Source of the DNA: Branchinecta lynchi
Taxonomy: Eukaryota > Arthropoda > Branchiopoda > Anostraca > Branchinectidae
DNA length: 64,000 bases
Reading direction: 5' to 3'
NCBI GenBank assembly: GCA_023053575.1
Contig: JAKZAP010000021.1
Span: forward strand, 7,106,212-7,170,211
In this document: positions 23,427 through 35,087 of the stretch, one piece after another
How the letters are laid out: the number at the start of each line of letters is the position of its first letter
Numbering within the stretch: the first letter of the stretch is position 1
Notes under the pieces: generated by a model
Database searches by the model: none
Told to the model about the DNA's origin: nothing
What the model saw: only the letters and a program-made list of their open reading frames with translations
Made by a program: the position numbers and the translations under genes

Positions 23427-24207
23427 TTTTTTGGGATCCCAAAACGTAAGTGGAGGAATAGCTTCGCAAAAGTTTTCTGTCCGTCTTTCAGCAAGATAAC
23501 TCTTGAAGGGAACGAGGTATTTCGATGAAACTTGGTGTGAGGATTCTTTGGGTCAAGAGAAAGGTCGAGCTCGTAGATGGGCCCCATAGCTGCATATTTA
23601 GGGGAGGGGTTTCAAATTAAGGGTCGATTTTTTTGTTTTTTAAAAGCTAATGAGATAGTCGATTAAATGGTAAGAAAATATGCTGAACAAGAATTCGAAA
23701 ACCATTTTCTCGCTGGACAAGTAGTTCGCCCGGAATCCGCTCAAAACCGGAAAGTTCGTTAAAAGTAAAAGTTTTATCTGAATTTCATTAGGTGTTGGAT
23801 TTACGAATAAGAAGACATGCTGAATTCGTATTTGACAATCGAATCCGGCTGAAATCGGAAAAATTGATAAAAGTTGAAATTTTATCTGAAGTTGATTAGA
23901 CGTTTGACATAGGGGTAAGGAGATACGTTGAATCCTTTTTTGAACTTCTATTTTTACAAGACAAGTAGTTCGCCCGGAATCCGGTCGAAACTAGAAATTT
24001 AGCAGAAGTAAGGCAGGAAGTTTCGTAAAGTAGATAATGACGCAGGCTACAGGGGTAAACACACATGTTGAATCCATATTTGAACTTAGTCTTCTCAGAT
24101 TATTACTATTTGCCTTAATCTGTTTCTAAATTTTATTAGTAAAGTGCTCAAGGAGTCTGGGGAAGACTGGATCTCATTTTGGGATCACGTCGAAACCTTT
24201 GGTCTTG
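23427..24207 (+). mobile_element. Element A copy 7
   Basis: It has the palindrome at 23427, leader (gataactcttgaagggaacg, then gatgaaacttggtg), four diverged core units and the 3' block ending ggtcttg at 24207. The flank 23228-23426 contains a 66-codon open frame of unknown origin (see findings). Confidence 0.78.
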
Positions 24208-25803
24208 TTTATGAAGGTAGTGATAATTGGAGCATTCTCGGTTCGTTGGGACTCTTGAGAATACAGGGAGTGTGTCCTTGGACAAGCAGAAATGTGGCAA
24301 CCCCCCAAGAGGAGTCCTTGGATGCGAACATCGCGTGTTCTTATTGATTCTTTTTTTGTATTGTTGTATTTCGTTATTCTCTCCGCTACCACCATGTATA
24401 TTTGGCGGGTTACTAATAAAATATATATTTTGCTATGGATCGGTAACCGGTTTTCAGATCGTGAGTGCGAACTTTCAATTCCGGTTGTGATTTTCAAACG
24501 CAATGCGATCGGTCGGTCTCCACCTTGTTGCCGCTATTTAAACTGTGTTGCCACCTCTATGAAAATATATAGCTCATTCGGTAAAAGAAATCACAAAATT
24601 CTTGGAAATCTGGTGATTTTGTATGGCTCTTTACCTGTGAAAATCAGGTGGAATCATCAAAATGTATCAGTTCGGTGACACGAACATAAGAGACAAAAAA
24701 TTTGGTGGCAAATTAACACCCGCGGAACTACCAAAAAGTCGGCGCGAGCCGTCTAGTCTACATCACTTGTTGTTCTGTATCGGACAAACTCTTTCCCTTT
24801 ATGCTCAGCTAATTAGAGGGATCTGCCACGCTATTAGCCTGGAAACATCTCAATGCCCCTCAGGAATCCCAACGTGAGGGGCAAGTCCCTGGGGGGAAAG
24901 GGTGAGAGAATACCACTATCGTGGATGCCTTCAGCGATGAGATAATCTAGTTTGTTCCGTCTTTCCTGACGCTAGGGACTAGGGTTTGAGGCACCCCTAG
25001 TGCAAGAATGTTCAGATTGACAGAATAAAGAACTTAGTTTGAAGGGGTACCACAGAAGCAGCGGGTGAAGTCCGTGTACCTGCCTGGACTTCATAATCCA
25101 GTCAAGCCGTTGCCTCGTACCAAGAATAAATAAGCAAGTAGAACCTCCGTCTTTGGTCCCATACATCGACAGTATTCACCCTGACAGATTTAGTAGAGCC
25201 AGAGCTACTTGCTCAGCTTCCCGATGAAAAATTTGTAGCCTGCGTCGAAAACGTTGCATGTAATACTATGTAACAGCAAAGAATACTATCATTTAATGTG
25301 CCTCAGACTGGTCCAATCTTATGTATTAGTATCTAGTAGCATCCTGTCTTGCCATAGTAGCATCCAGTCTTGCTAATAGTAGCATATAGTAGTATGCAGT
25401 AACACGGATACTACTTTTTCGTACTACTTCATAGTACTATTTTGAGGTAAATTTTTCATCGGGTTTGGGTTGACGCCCGTCTACTTTCCTGTTAGCCGCT
25501 GCTTATTTGAGAGGAAAGTAGTGTAGGAACCGTGTGCCGTCCTATAGCCAATAGTCTGTATACTCTCGTCTTTTCTTCTCCGGGGCTCGTCTGCGATGAG
25601 CTGTTGGTAGAGGTGACAAATTGCGATGTTCCGCGTAGCTCCTCCCTCCGCTCGTTTGCATCGGGAAACGACCATATGCTATTTGACTCAGCATGATTGT
25701 AGTACAGGGATCAGGAGACGAAGTTCTTACTTCTTATTTGTTCTTGCTCGTACAGACCACCCTCTTTTATTGTTCACACTCAAGGGGAGATATGATTTCA
25801 GGG
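24208..25803. other. Unassigned intron stretch
   Basis: Contains agtagcat/tagtactat short repeats at 25325-25440, related to 44220-44370 (both end in a aatttttcatcgg block). A 64-codon - strand frame at 25481-25675 is Arg/Lys-rich (EPRRRKDESIQTIGYRTAHG) but unrecognised. Confidence 0.4.
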
Positions 25804-26109
25804 GGCTGTCGGCAAAACGTCCACGTGACAAAACGTCCCCACGGCGAAACGTCCCTGGCTATAGATTTTTTTTTTCGTCGCTGAGGAATAGCTAGGCCTA
25901 TGAGACTACTGATTGCGTCATCAGTTCATAAAAAATGTTTTTTTGGAATATAAACTTTTGAAAACCACTGACTACTTCAGCATTTTCTCAAGAAACAAAC
26001 CAAGGTATTGCTCCCGTTGTTGCCCCCTTTTATCTTTCATTTAATTGGTGTATTTTGTGTGGTAGTGTACGCTGCGATATAACTCATTGATCTCGCTTTT
26101 GTTCGATAT

Positions 26110-26250
26110 TTAATTTGGTGAAATTTATTATTAAAAGATTTTATTATGACATTCAAATAATGCATAAAACCGGTGTGTTAGCTACGATGCTTTAGCAGTG
26201 ATATTTCGGCCCTTCTTGGCAAGGGTCCTCGATTTTATTAAAGGATCAAA
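26110..26250 (+). repeat. Repeat L (ttcggcccttcttggcaagg family)
   Basis: It contains ttcaaataatgcataaaacc, ctacgatgctttagcagtga and tttcggcccttcttggcaag. Related copies lie at 62085-62200 (-), 41345-41400 (+) and more distantly 15065-15110 and 18345-18410. It lies inside the element at 25804-26838. Family unknown. Confidence 0.55.
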
Positions 26251-26685
26251 CCTGTCTAACCTAGATTTACTATGTCTGTCTACCTAACTAATCGTTCCAT
26301 CCGCTTCCTTTCCTCGCTTCCCATGTCATTTTTATCCGGCATTATGCTTATTTTTGCATTTTCCTTGTTTGACTTCTGTTTGAGCCACAGCGGGCATCCC
26401 CTTTCTCTGAGGAGCATATTCGTGCTCCTCAGATTGTGCATGTTGCTTCAAACGACCTAGACATGATCAGTTACGAGTCATTTGCAAGTCATATTACACT
26501 AGATGTTTTAACTGAAAACAATACATTTATGAAGCAACCGGTCCTATGTCCGATCTTTCCTGCTTATAAGGAATTTTCCCACATCTGTAATGCACACTCT
26601 GAAGTTGTTTTACCTCGAAGTTTTACCTCTTAGCACCTGAAGATCGAGGCGAACATAAACATTTATGTTTGGGGGCTCGGTTTGG

Positions 26686-26830
26686 CCACGGGGACGTTTT
26701 GCCGTGGGGACGTTTTGTCACGTGGATGTTTTGACACGAGGACGTTTTGTCACGTGGATGTTTTGACACGGGGACGTTTTGTCATGGGGTTGTTTTGTCA
26801 CGGGGACGTTTCGCTAGGGGATGTTTCGTC
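26686..26830. repeat. 16-bp minisatellite array
   Basis: Units alternate between cacggggacgttttg and cacgtggatgttttg types, giving a partly 32-bp higher-order period. Confidence 0.85.
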
Positions 26831-26989
26831 GGTAAGCCGATTTCAGGCGTCTTTGATTCATGTTGGCCGAGAAGGTGGGAGACACCATTATTTTTTGATG
26901 TGTCGGATTTTTACGAACACACTGTTACCTTTGTTTCCCCCAAAATCCTCACGGTCCAAGTTATCCACAGATTATTTGAACAATTGATA

Positions 26990-27096
26990 ATTGACTATTC
27001 ATTGATCCCCAACAAGATAGCTTCAGGGGGTCTTGTTTATCGCACTATATTTATGTTATGTAGTCTATGTAGTACAAATAAATGAATGAATGAATC
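26990..27096 (+). repeat. LINE 3' end with (AATG)n tail
   Basis: The sequence ends in acaaataaatgaatgaatga at 27076-27095, a tetranucleotide tail typical of CR1/L2/RTE-like LINEs. Too short to assign. Confidence 0.5.
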
Positions 27097-27309
27097 TCCT
27101 ATCGCTGGTGAAAAGATTACTAGAACCTTCGAGAAGATCGAGTGTCATGTAAGAGGATTAAAAGAACTAAGTATATCACCCAGTGGACGTTTAGATGTGT
27201 CGGAGGAAGAAATCATCGGCCAGTTTGACATTTTTGGGTCTCGGAAGCAGAATATTCTTTAGGTCAATTGCAGAATCTTAAAGAAATCACAGTAACGAAT
27301 TTAGTACCC

Positions 27310-27506
27310 GTCTATCTCGAGTCTCAATCGAATCAGACCACCCGTTCATAATCTATGGAAGTCAGTAATTACCGGATCCCACTTCCCTTGACTCCCCTAA
27401 AGTGATCGGATCCAGGAACTGAAGTTTTCCTAGGGCATGGTGTCAGGTCCTTAACTCTATTGGTCTGTCACTAATATGCCTGCCAAGTTTCATCGTCCTT
27501 AGCATT
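27310..27506 (-). mobile_element. Element B module fragment, inverted
   Basis: It contains cgaatcagaccacccgttca and gcctgccaagtttcatcgtc, reverse complements of the B module start. It closely resembles the 21240-21440 part of B copy 1, including the ccctagg...aagct region. It runs into an acagtc-type low-complexity array at 27507. Confidence 0.65.
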
Positions 27507-27645
27507 TTTTCGTAGAAACAGTTGGTTTTTTTCATGAAAATAGTCGGTTTTTCTGAAAATCAGTCTATTTCTCGTCAAAACAGTCGTTTTTCCCGAAAAT
27601 CAGTCGTTTTTTTCTTCAAAACAGTCGGTAAAGATTACCAGCCAG
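27507..27645. repeat. Low-complexity acagtcgtttttc array
   Basis: About six degenerate units of 20-23 bp of the type aaaacagtcgtttttccc. Related to 62650-63240. It is followed by a poly-C tract and a hAT-like right end (agtaacgcctctg at 27703). Confidence 0.6.
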
Positions 27646-27703
27646 TCGCTAAATGCCTTGTCCCCCCCCCCCAAACATTTTGGCTAGTAACGCCTCTGTG
27701 CAT

Positions 27704-28582
27704 GAGGACTCTTTGGGTCAGAGTATAGATCAAGTTCGCAGATGAGCCCTGTAGCCGCATATTTAGGGGTGGGGGAGGGGTTTCAAATTAAGGTACGAAA
27801 AAAAAGGTTTTGAAAAGTCAATGAAATAGTTATCTAGGGCTAAGGAGACATGCTGAATCCATATCTGAAACTTATTTTCTCGCCGGACAATTAGTTGATT
27901 CGGAATCTGGCCAAAACCGGAAATTAAAAAAAAAAGTTTTATCAGAAGTTGATTAAAAGTTCGATTAAGGTGTAAGAAGATATGCCAAATCCGTGTATGA
28001 CAATCGTTTTATACCCGGACAAGTAGTTCAACGGGAATCCGGCCGAAATCGGAAAATTTGTTTAAATGTTTCATTTAGGAGTATGAAGACATGCTGAATC
28101 CATATATGACAATCATTTTCTGCCCGGACAAATAGTTCGCCTCGCATCCCGTCGAAACCGAGAAATCTTAAAAAGTTGTATCTGAAGTTGAATTGAGATT
28201 CAGTGTAGTGGTAAGGAGGCATGCTGAAACCGCATATGAAAAAAATTTTGTCGTCGGACAAATAGTTCGCCAGTAAAAACCTGCAAATTTGGTAAAAGTT
28301 ACAGTTTATCTGCAGTTGATTAGAGGTTCGATATAAGGTTAAGTAGAAATGTAATGTTGAATTTGTTTTGTGCTTTAGGTTTTTTCCGGACAAGTAGTAC
28401 ATCCGGAATCCGGCCGAAACCGGATATTTGGCAGAAGTAAAGCAGGAAGTTTCGACCAATTTCGTCAAAGTAGATATGACGTATAGGGGTAAACATACAC
28501 GCTGAATCCATACCTGAACTTGGTTTTCTCAGGGGACTAGCCATTGGCATTAATCTGTTTCTAAATTTTAACAGTACAAATG
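27704..28582 (+). mobile_element. Element A copy 8, lacking both ends
   Basis: It begins in the leader at gactctttgggtcag just after the end of a hAT-like TIR (27687-27703) and continues through six core units into the 3' block. It stops at about 28582, before the gggatccca end, next to a LINE 3' end. Confidence 0.7.
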
Positions 28583-28609
28583 TTAATCGGTAAAATAAAA
28601 GAATTACAT

Positions 28610-29175
28610 TTCCCGAATATGAATGAATGGAATTTATTTCCCATTCTTAAGACACAAGTCACAAATTGAGTCCGGCATGAAAGAAAAAACAAGAAAAAAA
28701 AGAAAAAAAAAAGACAAGAAGACACAACATGTAACACATAAATTTTGATACTCTTATTTACACATGGGGCAACATAGCCCTATACAAAGTATGGCTAGCG
28801 TTAAGAGAACGAATAAAACCTGCAATTCGCTCAGATATTGCAATAAACGGATCGGTGACATTATACTTTGCCGACAATCTAGAATTACGGGCCCACGGAG
28901 GTAGTCCTAGGAGATATTTGCAATACTTATAAAATGTAGAACGAATGCATTTTTTATCTTTCATAGTTAGTAGTGACCAGAATGACGACAGCGCTAGTAT
29001 GTGCGGCATAGCGAATGCGGAATATAGCCGGGCCAGCATGTGTCTATTGTAACGACGCTTAGAAGTAATGAGTATTCCGTATGCTTTTCTAGCTTTTTCC
29101 ACAAAAAACGATACAAGACAAGAACGCGTTGTTTTCATGTCCGACCCAATAGGCAGACCGAGGTACACGCCTATT
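28610..29175 (-). pseudogene. LINE fragment a (reverse transcriptase C-terminal part with 3' tail)
   Basis: The - strand frame 28758-29168 reads YLGLPIGSDMKTTRS, SKRRYNRHMLARLYSAFAMP and YCKYLLGLPPWARNS, the segment after the palm of a non-LTR reverse transcriptase. The 3' end towards 28610 has an ataaattccattcattcat tail. It is 5'-truncated at about 29175 against a foldback element. Confidence 0.75.
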
Positions 29176-29183
29176 TACTAGAC

Positions 29184-29486
29184 GCAATTGGCCATATTCC
29201 GGTTCAGCCTTCCAAGCGGACTAGTTTCTGTTAATCCCCCTATGCCTCATCGCCAGCACTTGGATAAGACATAGTAAAATAGATTCACAGGTTAGTGAGT
29301 GGAAAACCTGTCATCTGTGTCCCAGGTAATGGAGGTTTTGCATATATCTCAGCAGCAGAAAGTGAAAGTGATCCACTACCCTATGGATCCGACTTTTTAC
29401 TATGTCTACACAAGTGTTTGCTATGAGGCAATGGGGGATCAATAGAAATAAGTCCACTTGGAGCGCTGAACTGTAATATGGCCAGT
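29184..29486. repeat. Foldback element, about 300 bp
   Basis: The left arm from ttggccatattccggttcag through tatgcctcatcgccagcact and agacatagta pairs with the right arm tactatgtctacacaagtgt, tgctatgaggca and ctgaactgtaatatggcca. Arms are about 110 nt at roughly 80 percent identity by eye. It lies between a LINE fragment and an A-element terminus. Confidence 0.7.
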
Positions 29487-29537
29487 TGACTGGATTAAAT
29501 ATTAAATTATTGGGATCCCATCAGAACCTTTGGTCTT
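29481..29537 (+). mobile_element. Element A copy 9, 3' terminus only
   Basis: It contains ggattaaatattaaattatt, the gggatccca motif and cagaacctttggtcttg at 29537. It abuts the right arm of a foldback element. Confidence 0.6.
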
Positions 29538-29816
29538 GTTCCGACAGTAGGCTAGCCGAGCCAACTGTAGCTCAAGCAAGCGATTTTGGGGGCGTTTTAT
29601 TACAACCCTGATAATCGATTTAGTCCTTCAGCATATTGCAGATACAACTAGTCAAACCTGAAGCGTTCTAGCGATTTCAGTGTCCATAATCCCATCCAAG
29701 GCGCCAGTTTGACTACGACTGTGTACGACTACGGGACAATCTAGTACCGGGACCTGAAAGCAACCAAAGGGACAAGCTCAAGATAGATAACAAGAGAATG
29801 AGACAAGAACAATAAA

Positions 29817-30587
29817 CAAGACGGTTACGGTGGGATCTCACAAATCTAATATTTGATCCCGACAATTGGGTCTTGTCTTCGGCGGGCTAATCATCAGAGA
29901 AACCAAGTTCATATATACCTCTATAAGCCATATCTATTTTGACGATACTGACCGAAGCTTCCTGCTTTACTTCTGCCAAATTTCCCGTTTCGGCTGAATT
30001 TCGAGCGAACTCATTGTCCAGCAAAAAAAAAGAAGAAACGAATTCATCGTCTATCCTTATCTCTACAAAGTACATCTAATCAACTTCAAATGAAACTTTT
30101 AAAAATTATTGTCATATACAGACTCAGCGTCTCTTGTTACCCCTAAATCTGTCATTTAATCAACTTCAGGTAAAACTTCTGTTTTTAAAAAATATCCGGT
30201 TTAGCCGGATTCCGGGCAAACTAGTTGTCCGGGTAGAAAATGCTTTTCACCTAAGTGTTAAGCATGTCTTCTTACCCCTAAATCGAACATTTAATCAACT
30301 TCAAATGAAAATTTTACTTTTAACCAACGTTCCGTTTTTGCCCGATTTGCTACTTATCCGGCGAGAAAATGGTTTTCACCATCGTGTTCAGCCTGTCTTC
30401 TTCCTCCATAATCGACTAAAAATATTTTGTTTGCCCTTAATTTGACCCTTGACCCAAAGAATCCTCACACCAAGTTTCATCAAAATGTCTCATTCCCTTC
30501 GAGAGTCATCTTGCTAACAGACGGATAGACGGACAACTTTTGCGATGTCATAGATATCCCTCCACTTACGTTTTGGGATCCCAAAAA
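29817..30587 (-). mobile_element. Element A copy 10
   Basis: On the - strand it starts at the palindrome at 30587, with leader and four core units, then a 3' end at 29817 in a diverged form (caagacggttacggtgggatc). The microsatellite is reduced to two or three units. Confidence 0.75.
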
Positions 30588-30939
30588 TGGTAGAGTAATC
30601 AGTAATGAAAAAAATTGCAGTTGAATATTTGTTATTATTATTTTTATTTATTTTTTCATTATTCCGAGATTTTTATGTAGCCTGATTTCAAGAAAAGAGG
30701 ATAAGGTATCCTGCACTGACTGACCCACAGAATAATTCAGGGGACGGTGGAAGGGTTGATAAATCTTTCTGTTCGTACGAATAATCAGTTTTGGCTGGTG
30801 TTCGAGTTTTAATTCAGTCGTGGGCATTTTTAGCGGTGGGCATCTTGAGTGTTAACCAACTTAGTACATAAACGGCAGATGGTGTGAAAATTTGATTTGA
30901 GACAACAAAAGGCTACCAACAGAAGGGGGGGGGGGGGTA

Positions 30940-31330
30940 ACAAATATTTGGAAAGCGAAAGAAACTGGAAAGAATTTTATGAAGATATTCGTTACTGATG
31001 ATAGTTCAGAAAGGGGAAAGATACAGAACGTGTGGAAGAGCAGCGGCGTTATAGGTGTACGCAAGAATCTCTCCGTTAACTCGCAACTCTCCGGGAACGG
31101 TACGGCACAAGCTCTATAGATGGGCTATAAGTAATTTTCGAGTGGTTTTAACTGAATCTCCGATCGACAGTCCTAGGTACGTCAGACTAGATTTGCTCTG
31201 GACTTGGCGTCCTACAAGGTCAATGATATTGCAAAAGCTAGAATACTCCAGATTTATGTCCTTTAAGCAAGTGGTGCATTTCGCTAAACTTTCGCTTTGG
31301 CGCCTAGGGAGCACGGCTGGCCGGTGTTTC
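30940..31330 (-). pseudogene. LINE fragment b, second copy of the same LINE family
   Basis: The - strand frames give SLTYLGLSIGDSVKTTRKLL (31114-31314), matching fragment a's YLGLPIG...KTTR, and further on, in another frame, NAAALPHVLYLSPF, matching fragment a's SAFAMPHILALSSF. It is frameshifted, with a G-tract at 30926-30937 near its lower edge. Confidence 0.7.
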
Positions 31331-31965
31331 AGTATGGGAATAGAGTCAGCGACCCCTACGCACTCCCTCAGTCATTACCTTTCATTCCAACCGAATTCCT
31401 CGTAGCCTAAAACTCTCCTTTGAAGTTCGCTTTACTTGGCTCTCTGGTCGAACGAAAGGGGAAAGCAGTCGTAATCCTGCAATGGAATCGCCAAATATCC
31501 GATAGATCCCGACATGGACAGAATGCTGGCGCTCCATCCTTGTCACTTCTATTGCTTGGTTGCTTTAACTAAAACTTGTCACTTTGAGCAATTACAAAAA
31601 TAATCTTATGCTCACTATCGTGGTAAACAATGCCCCGTGGCAAAATGTCCTCAATCAAAATATACCCCCCTCCCTCCAAGGCTAAGAGTAGTTAGTTTTC
31701 GGGTTTCAGGCTTTTATATTAGACTCCGCATTATTTCAAAGTAGGTCGAATCAAGATTGGTTTACCTTCTTCTCTGGTACACCACCCAGCAACACAGGTG
31801 GCGTTGTCTGTTTGCGGTAAACGGCGTGCATCCGGAGCCATTGCCACATCCGACTTTCCCATTTATAGGAACTTGTCCCCAAATCTGTAATGAAAAACTT
31901 TGTGTTTTACTTGGATAATGCTCCTGAACAACTACAAATCAACGTTACTGTGACTGGTTCTTTAA

Positions 31966-32408
31966 AGGACACCTGAACAATAAAACCATACTTGAACACA
32001 CCATGAAGAATGCATTTACAGACATGACCACGGAGAGCATTCTTCTCCTGAGCGTGACGTTTTCAAAATAGGAATGTTCGTTTCTGGTGGTTTGCACATG
32101 CAGACTCCAAGACAAAAAGCGCAATTCATTCAAATCTTGTACAGCGCTGGCCGAATCGTATTGGAATTTCTTCAGATATATGTCGGGACTTAACTGGTTT
32201 AAAAATATTTAAGAAGAAGGGTTGACTGGAGACATTTGTTCATTTCTGAAATTGTTCGGTACTGAAATAAGGACAGATGCAATATGGAGCAAAAATCATA
32301 GCTTGCAAACACTATTTCGTATTTGGATTGTTTTTTTTGCAGGCTATGTTAACGGAAGTCATGCAGATAGGGATGATACTTGGTAGGTACTCTTCATTCA
32401 CGTGTCCT
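31966..32408. mobile_element. TTAA-flanked MITE copy 1 (443 bp)
   Basis: Inverted ends AGGACACCTGAA and TTCACGTGTCCT sit directly inside TTAA on both sides (31962-31965; 32409-32412). A TTAA target is the mark of piggyBac and some Kolobok elements. The interior has no transposase. The second copy at 41458-41888 has the same structure. Confidence 0.75.
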
Positions 32409-32459
32409 TTAAGGAAAAAAAGGAAAAAGTTCGCTTGCAAACCGGTTAAGGTTCGTGTA

Positions 32460-32700
32460 GCGCAGGTGCCGATCTCCTGATACTCCGCCCTCGGCCGGGA
32501 GTGCGATGCGTGGTTGGGGGCAAATCATCCGACGCTTCCCTTGGTTTTCCGCTTGATTTCTCTAGGTTCCCATTTGAAGCTGAGTGGGATTTATGGCTTA
32601 TCTTACGGGGAAACGCCACTAACCCTCACCCTAAACCGAAAGGTCGGCACCACCGAGACTCGAACCAGCGACCCCTCTCTTGGGAGTTGGGCGCTGACAG
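32460..32700 (-). mobile_element. tRNA-derived SINE fragment
   Basis: On the - strand GGTTCGAGTCTC (32655-32666) is a good RNA polymerase III B box. It is preceded by AGCGCCCAACTCCCAAGAGA and gggtcgct, which resembles the anticodon arm and variable region of a tRNA. The A box is missing or degraded, so the 5' end is probably truncated near 32700. The tRNA-unrelated body contains a cttacggggaaacgcc stretch and ends near 32460. Confidence 0.65.
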
Positions 32701-32823
32701 ACAGACTTAAGGGGATGTTAGGAATCTCGCATTTTTCGCTTAATTGACAGAACCTTTATTCCTCTGCAACTGATAGTGGCGATGAGTGTCCCAAATACAG
32801 TTGCATCTACCGATGTTCACGAA

Positions 32824-34064
32824 CAAGACAGAAGGTTTCGATGTGATCCCAAAAATTTAATATTTGATCCAGACAAATGCGTCTTATTATTTTACTTTTA
32901 CCTGTTAACATTTGTACTTTTAACATTTAAAAACAGATCAATGCTATGGCATTCATCTGTTTAGCAGCAAGGGCACTTCAAAGTCCTTTCTAACAAGATG
33001 TTTGATCCAAATAATTGCGTCTTGTAGATTTCCGGTCTTCTCCCGACTCCTTGAACATTTTTACTATTAAGATTTAGAAACAGATTAATGTTGATGGCTA
33101 GTCATCTTAGAAAACCACGTTCGGGTATGGATTCAGCATGTGTGTTTACCCCTATGCGTCATATCTATTTGGACGAAATTGGTCGAAACTTCCTGCCTTA
33201 CTTCTGCCAAATATTCGGTTTCGGCCGGATTTCGGATGAACTGCTTGTCCCGCAAAAAAACTAAGTTCAAAACAGCGTATCTTCTTACCCCTATATCGAA
33301 CCTCTAACTTTAGATAAGCTGTAACTATTATATTTTCATAATATATTTTCTGACTTCAGGATTCCGGGCGAACTATTTGTCAGTCGAGAAAATAATTTTC
33401 AAATACGGATTCAGCATGCCTTGTTACCACTACATCGGACCTCTAATCAATTTCAGATAAAAACTTTTTTTAATTTTTCGGTTTTGGCCGAATTCCGGGC
33501 GAACGATATGTCCGGGTAGAAAATGATTGTCTTATTTAAGCATGTCTTATTACTCTTAAATCGAACATTTAATCAACTTCAAATAAAACTTTTGCTTCTA
33601 ACAAATTTTCCGGCTTGGGCCGGACTCCGGGCGAACTGCTTGTCCGAGCAGAAAATGATTGTCGTATACGGATTCGTCATTTCTTCTTACCCTTAAACCG
33701 AACATCTAATCAACTTCAAATAAAAGTTGCACTTTTATTTTTTCCAGTTTGAGCCGGATTCCGACCAACAGGCGAGAAAAGTTCCAGATGTGGATTCAGC
33801 ATGTCTCCTTACCCCTAGGTCAACTATCCCATTGGCTTTTTGAAACATTTTCCCCTTAATTGGAAACCCCTCTCCCACCCCTAAATATGGGACTACAGGA
33901 CTCATCTACGAACTTAAACCTGTACTTTGACGCAAAGAGTTCTCATGCCAAGTTTTAATGAAATATCTCAACCACTTCGAGAGCTATCTTGCTAACAGAC
34001 GGACAGACGGGCTACTTTTACGAAATCATAAGTATCCCGTCACTTACGTTTTGGGACCCCAGAA
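32824..34064 (-). mobile_element. Element A copy 11, with an insertion or duplication at its 3' block
   Basis: It runs from the palindrome at 34064 to caagacagaaggtttcg at 32824 and has about seven core units. The 3' block is partly doubled: tttgatcc...gcgtctt occurs at about 32866 and again at about 33001, with about 110 bp of foreign sequence between, including an ggacttygaagtgyccttg-type repeat also present at 16213. Confidence 0.75.
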
Positions 34065-34503
34065 AGCAGATGACGTGGAAGCAGCTTTAACTCTTTCACT
34101 TGGCTGAATTGAACAGAATTAACTTTTTCGACCGGCTCCGAAAGGGGAATATTTATTAGACCTGTTAAACTTCGGTTCTTCGTCAGATGCCGCAAATATG
34201 TGTTTTTCCGTAATCGACTCCGTAATCCATGGATTGATTCTTGTCTGTCTTTATTTCTGGCCTAGCCCAGATTACAACCGATCGATGCCATTTCAAAACG
34301 AATAGAAGACGGTTGTTCAAAAGCCGAACCGCGACAGACACAAACATAGAAATAATATTTTAGCCGACCTTCAGCTAACAAACTTATTACAACCGAATTA
34401 TACAATAATATAGTATTAAAAAAGGGGAAAGGGTTGTTTCACATCCAACCCACATAACTTAAATTTTATCCTTTATCTCACTTTCGTATTGCAATCCCTA
34501 AAA

Positions 34504-34670
34504 CTAGATCTGTCGCCGATCATGATGGTCAATCCCTCTTTTAGAACCCCTTGCCTTTCGGAAGTCGATAGCTTTTCTTGGGAAGCTTCCAGGAATTGCT
34601 CTAACGTCTACCAGGAACTTTGATGTCTTTGATCCTGCTTCGGCCATTCCTCTCACGTAATCACTGAACT
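34504..34670 (-). CDS. Candidate terminal coding exon of an unrecognised gene inside the CSN3 intron
   Basis: On the - strand a good acceptor (attgattgtttccag) ends at 34671 and is followed by 167 bp with 54 codons and a TAG at 34504-34506. The predicted peptide starts FSDYVRGMAEAGSKTSKF and ends IDHHDRRQI. It is rich in Lys/Arg/Asp, unlike the Ser/Pro/Phe-rich frames that the repeats give. It matches no repeat family seen in this window. I do not recognise the protein. A frame this short can occur by chance, and no upstream exon was found. It could also be a piece of an unknown mobile element or a processed remnant. Confidence 0.25.
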
Positions 34671-35087
34671 CTGGAAACAATCAATTAAGCAGTTTGGAAA
34701 AGCTTCGGAACTAACCGTAGAGCTGTCTACTTCAAAGGTAGAAGGGGTGTGGAATCGAGTGGGTGTTCCCTCCGCGTCCAAGCTTGCTCACGGAAACGGA
34801 AATGGGAACAAATTTGACATCGTTAAGTTAATGTCATTTCGGGCTCATTCTATATTTTAAAATCATAGTTTTGTACAAAAGTTTCATCATAGTCCGGGGG
34901 CCAGACCCCTAAAATGTGACGACTAGGTGATCAGAAATACACAGTCGGTTTGACGATAATATCCGACTATATCGACCACGCTGAATCTGAATATGGGTGG
35001 TGGCAAAGCTGGAGATGACGGCTTGACCTTATAAAAGCGAAAAAACACACTTTTTAGGCCTATAAAATGTGTCCAGACTGTTTATTC

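Larger units (their letters stand above)
25804..26838. mobile_element. Foldback-like element with 16-bp minisatellite ends
   Basis: The right end (26686-26830) is a direct array of about nine 16-bp units, tcacggggacgttttg and variants. The left end (25811-25855) has about three of the same units in inverse orientation (caaaacgtccccgtga-like). The outer edges ggctgtcgg and ccgacg...taagcc also match inverted. The interior is AT-rich without a gene. Confidence 0.7.

Noticed and set aside
32640..32700. Functional tRNA gene on the - strand
   Set aside because: The B box and anticodon-arm-like part are there, but the acceptor and D arms are missing and the sequence runs into a non-tRNA body. It is a SINE fragment.
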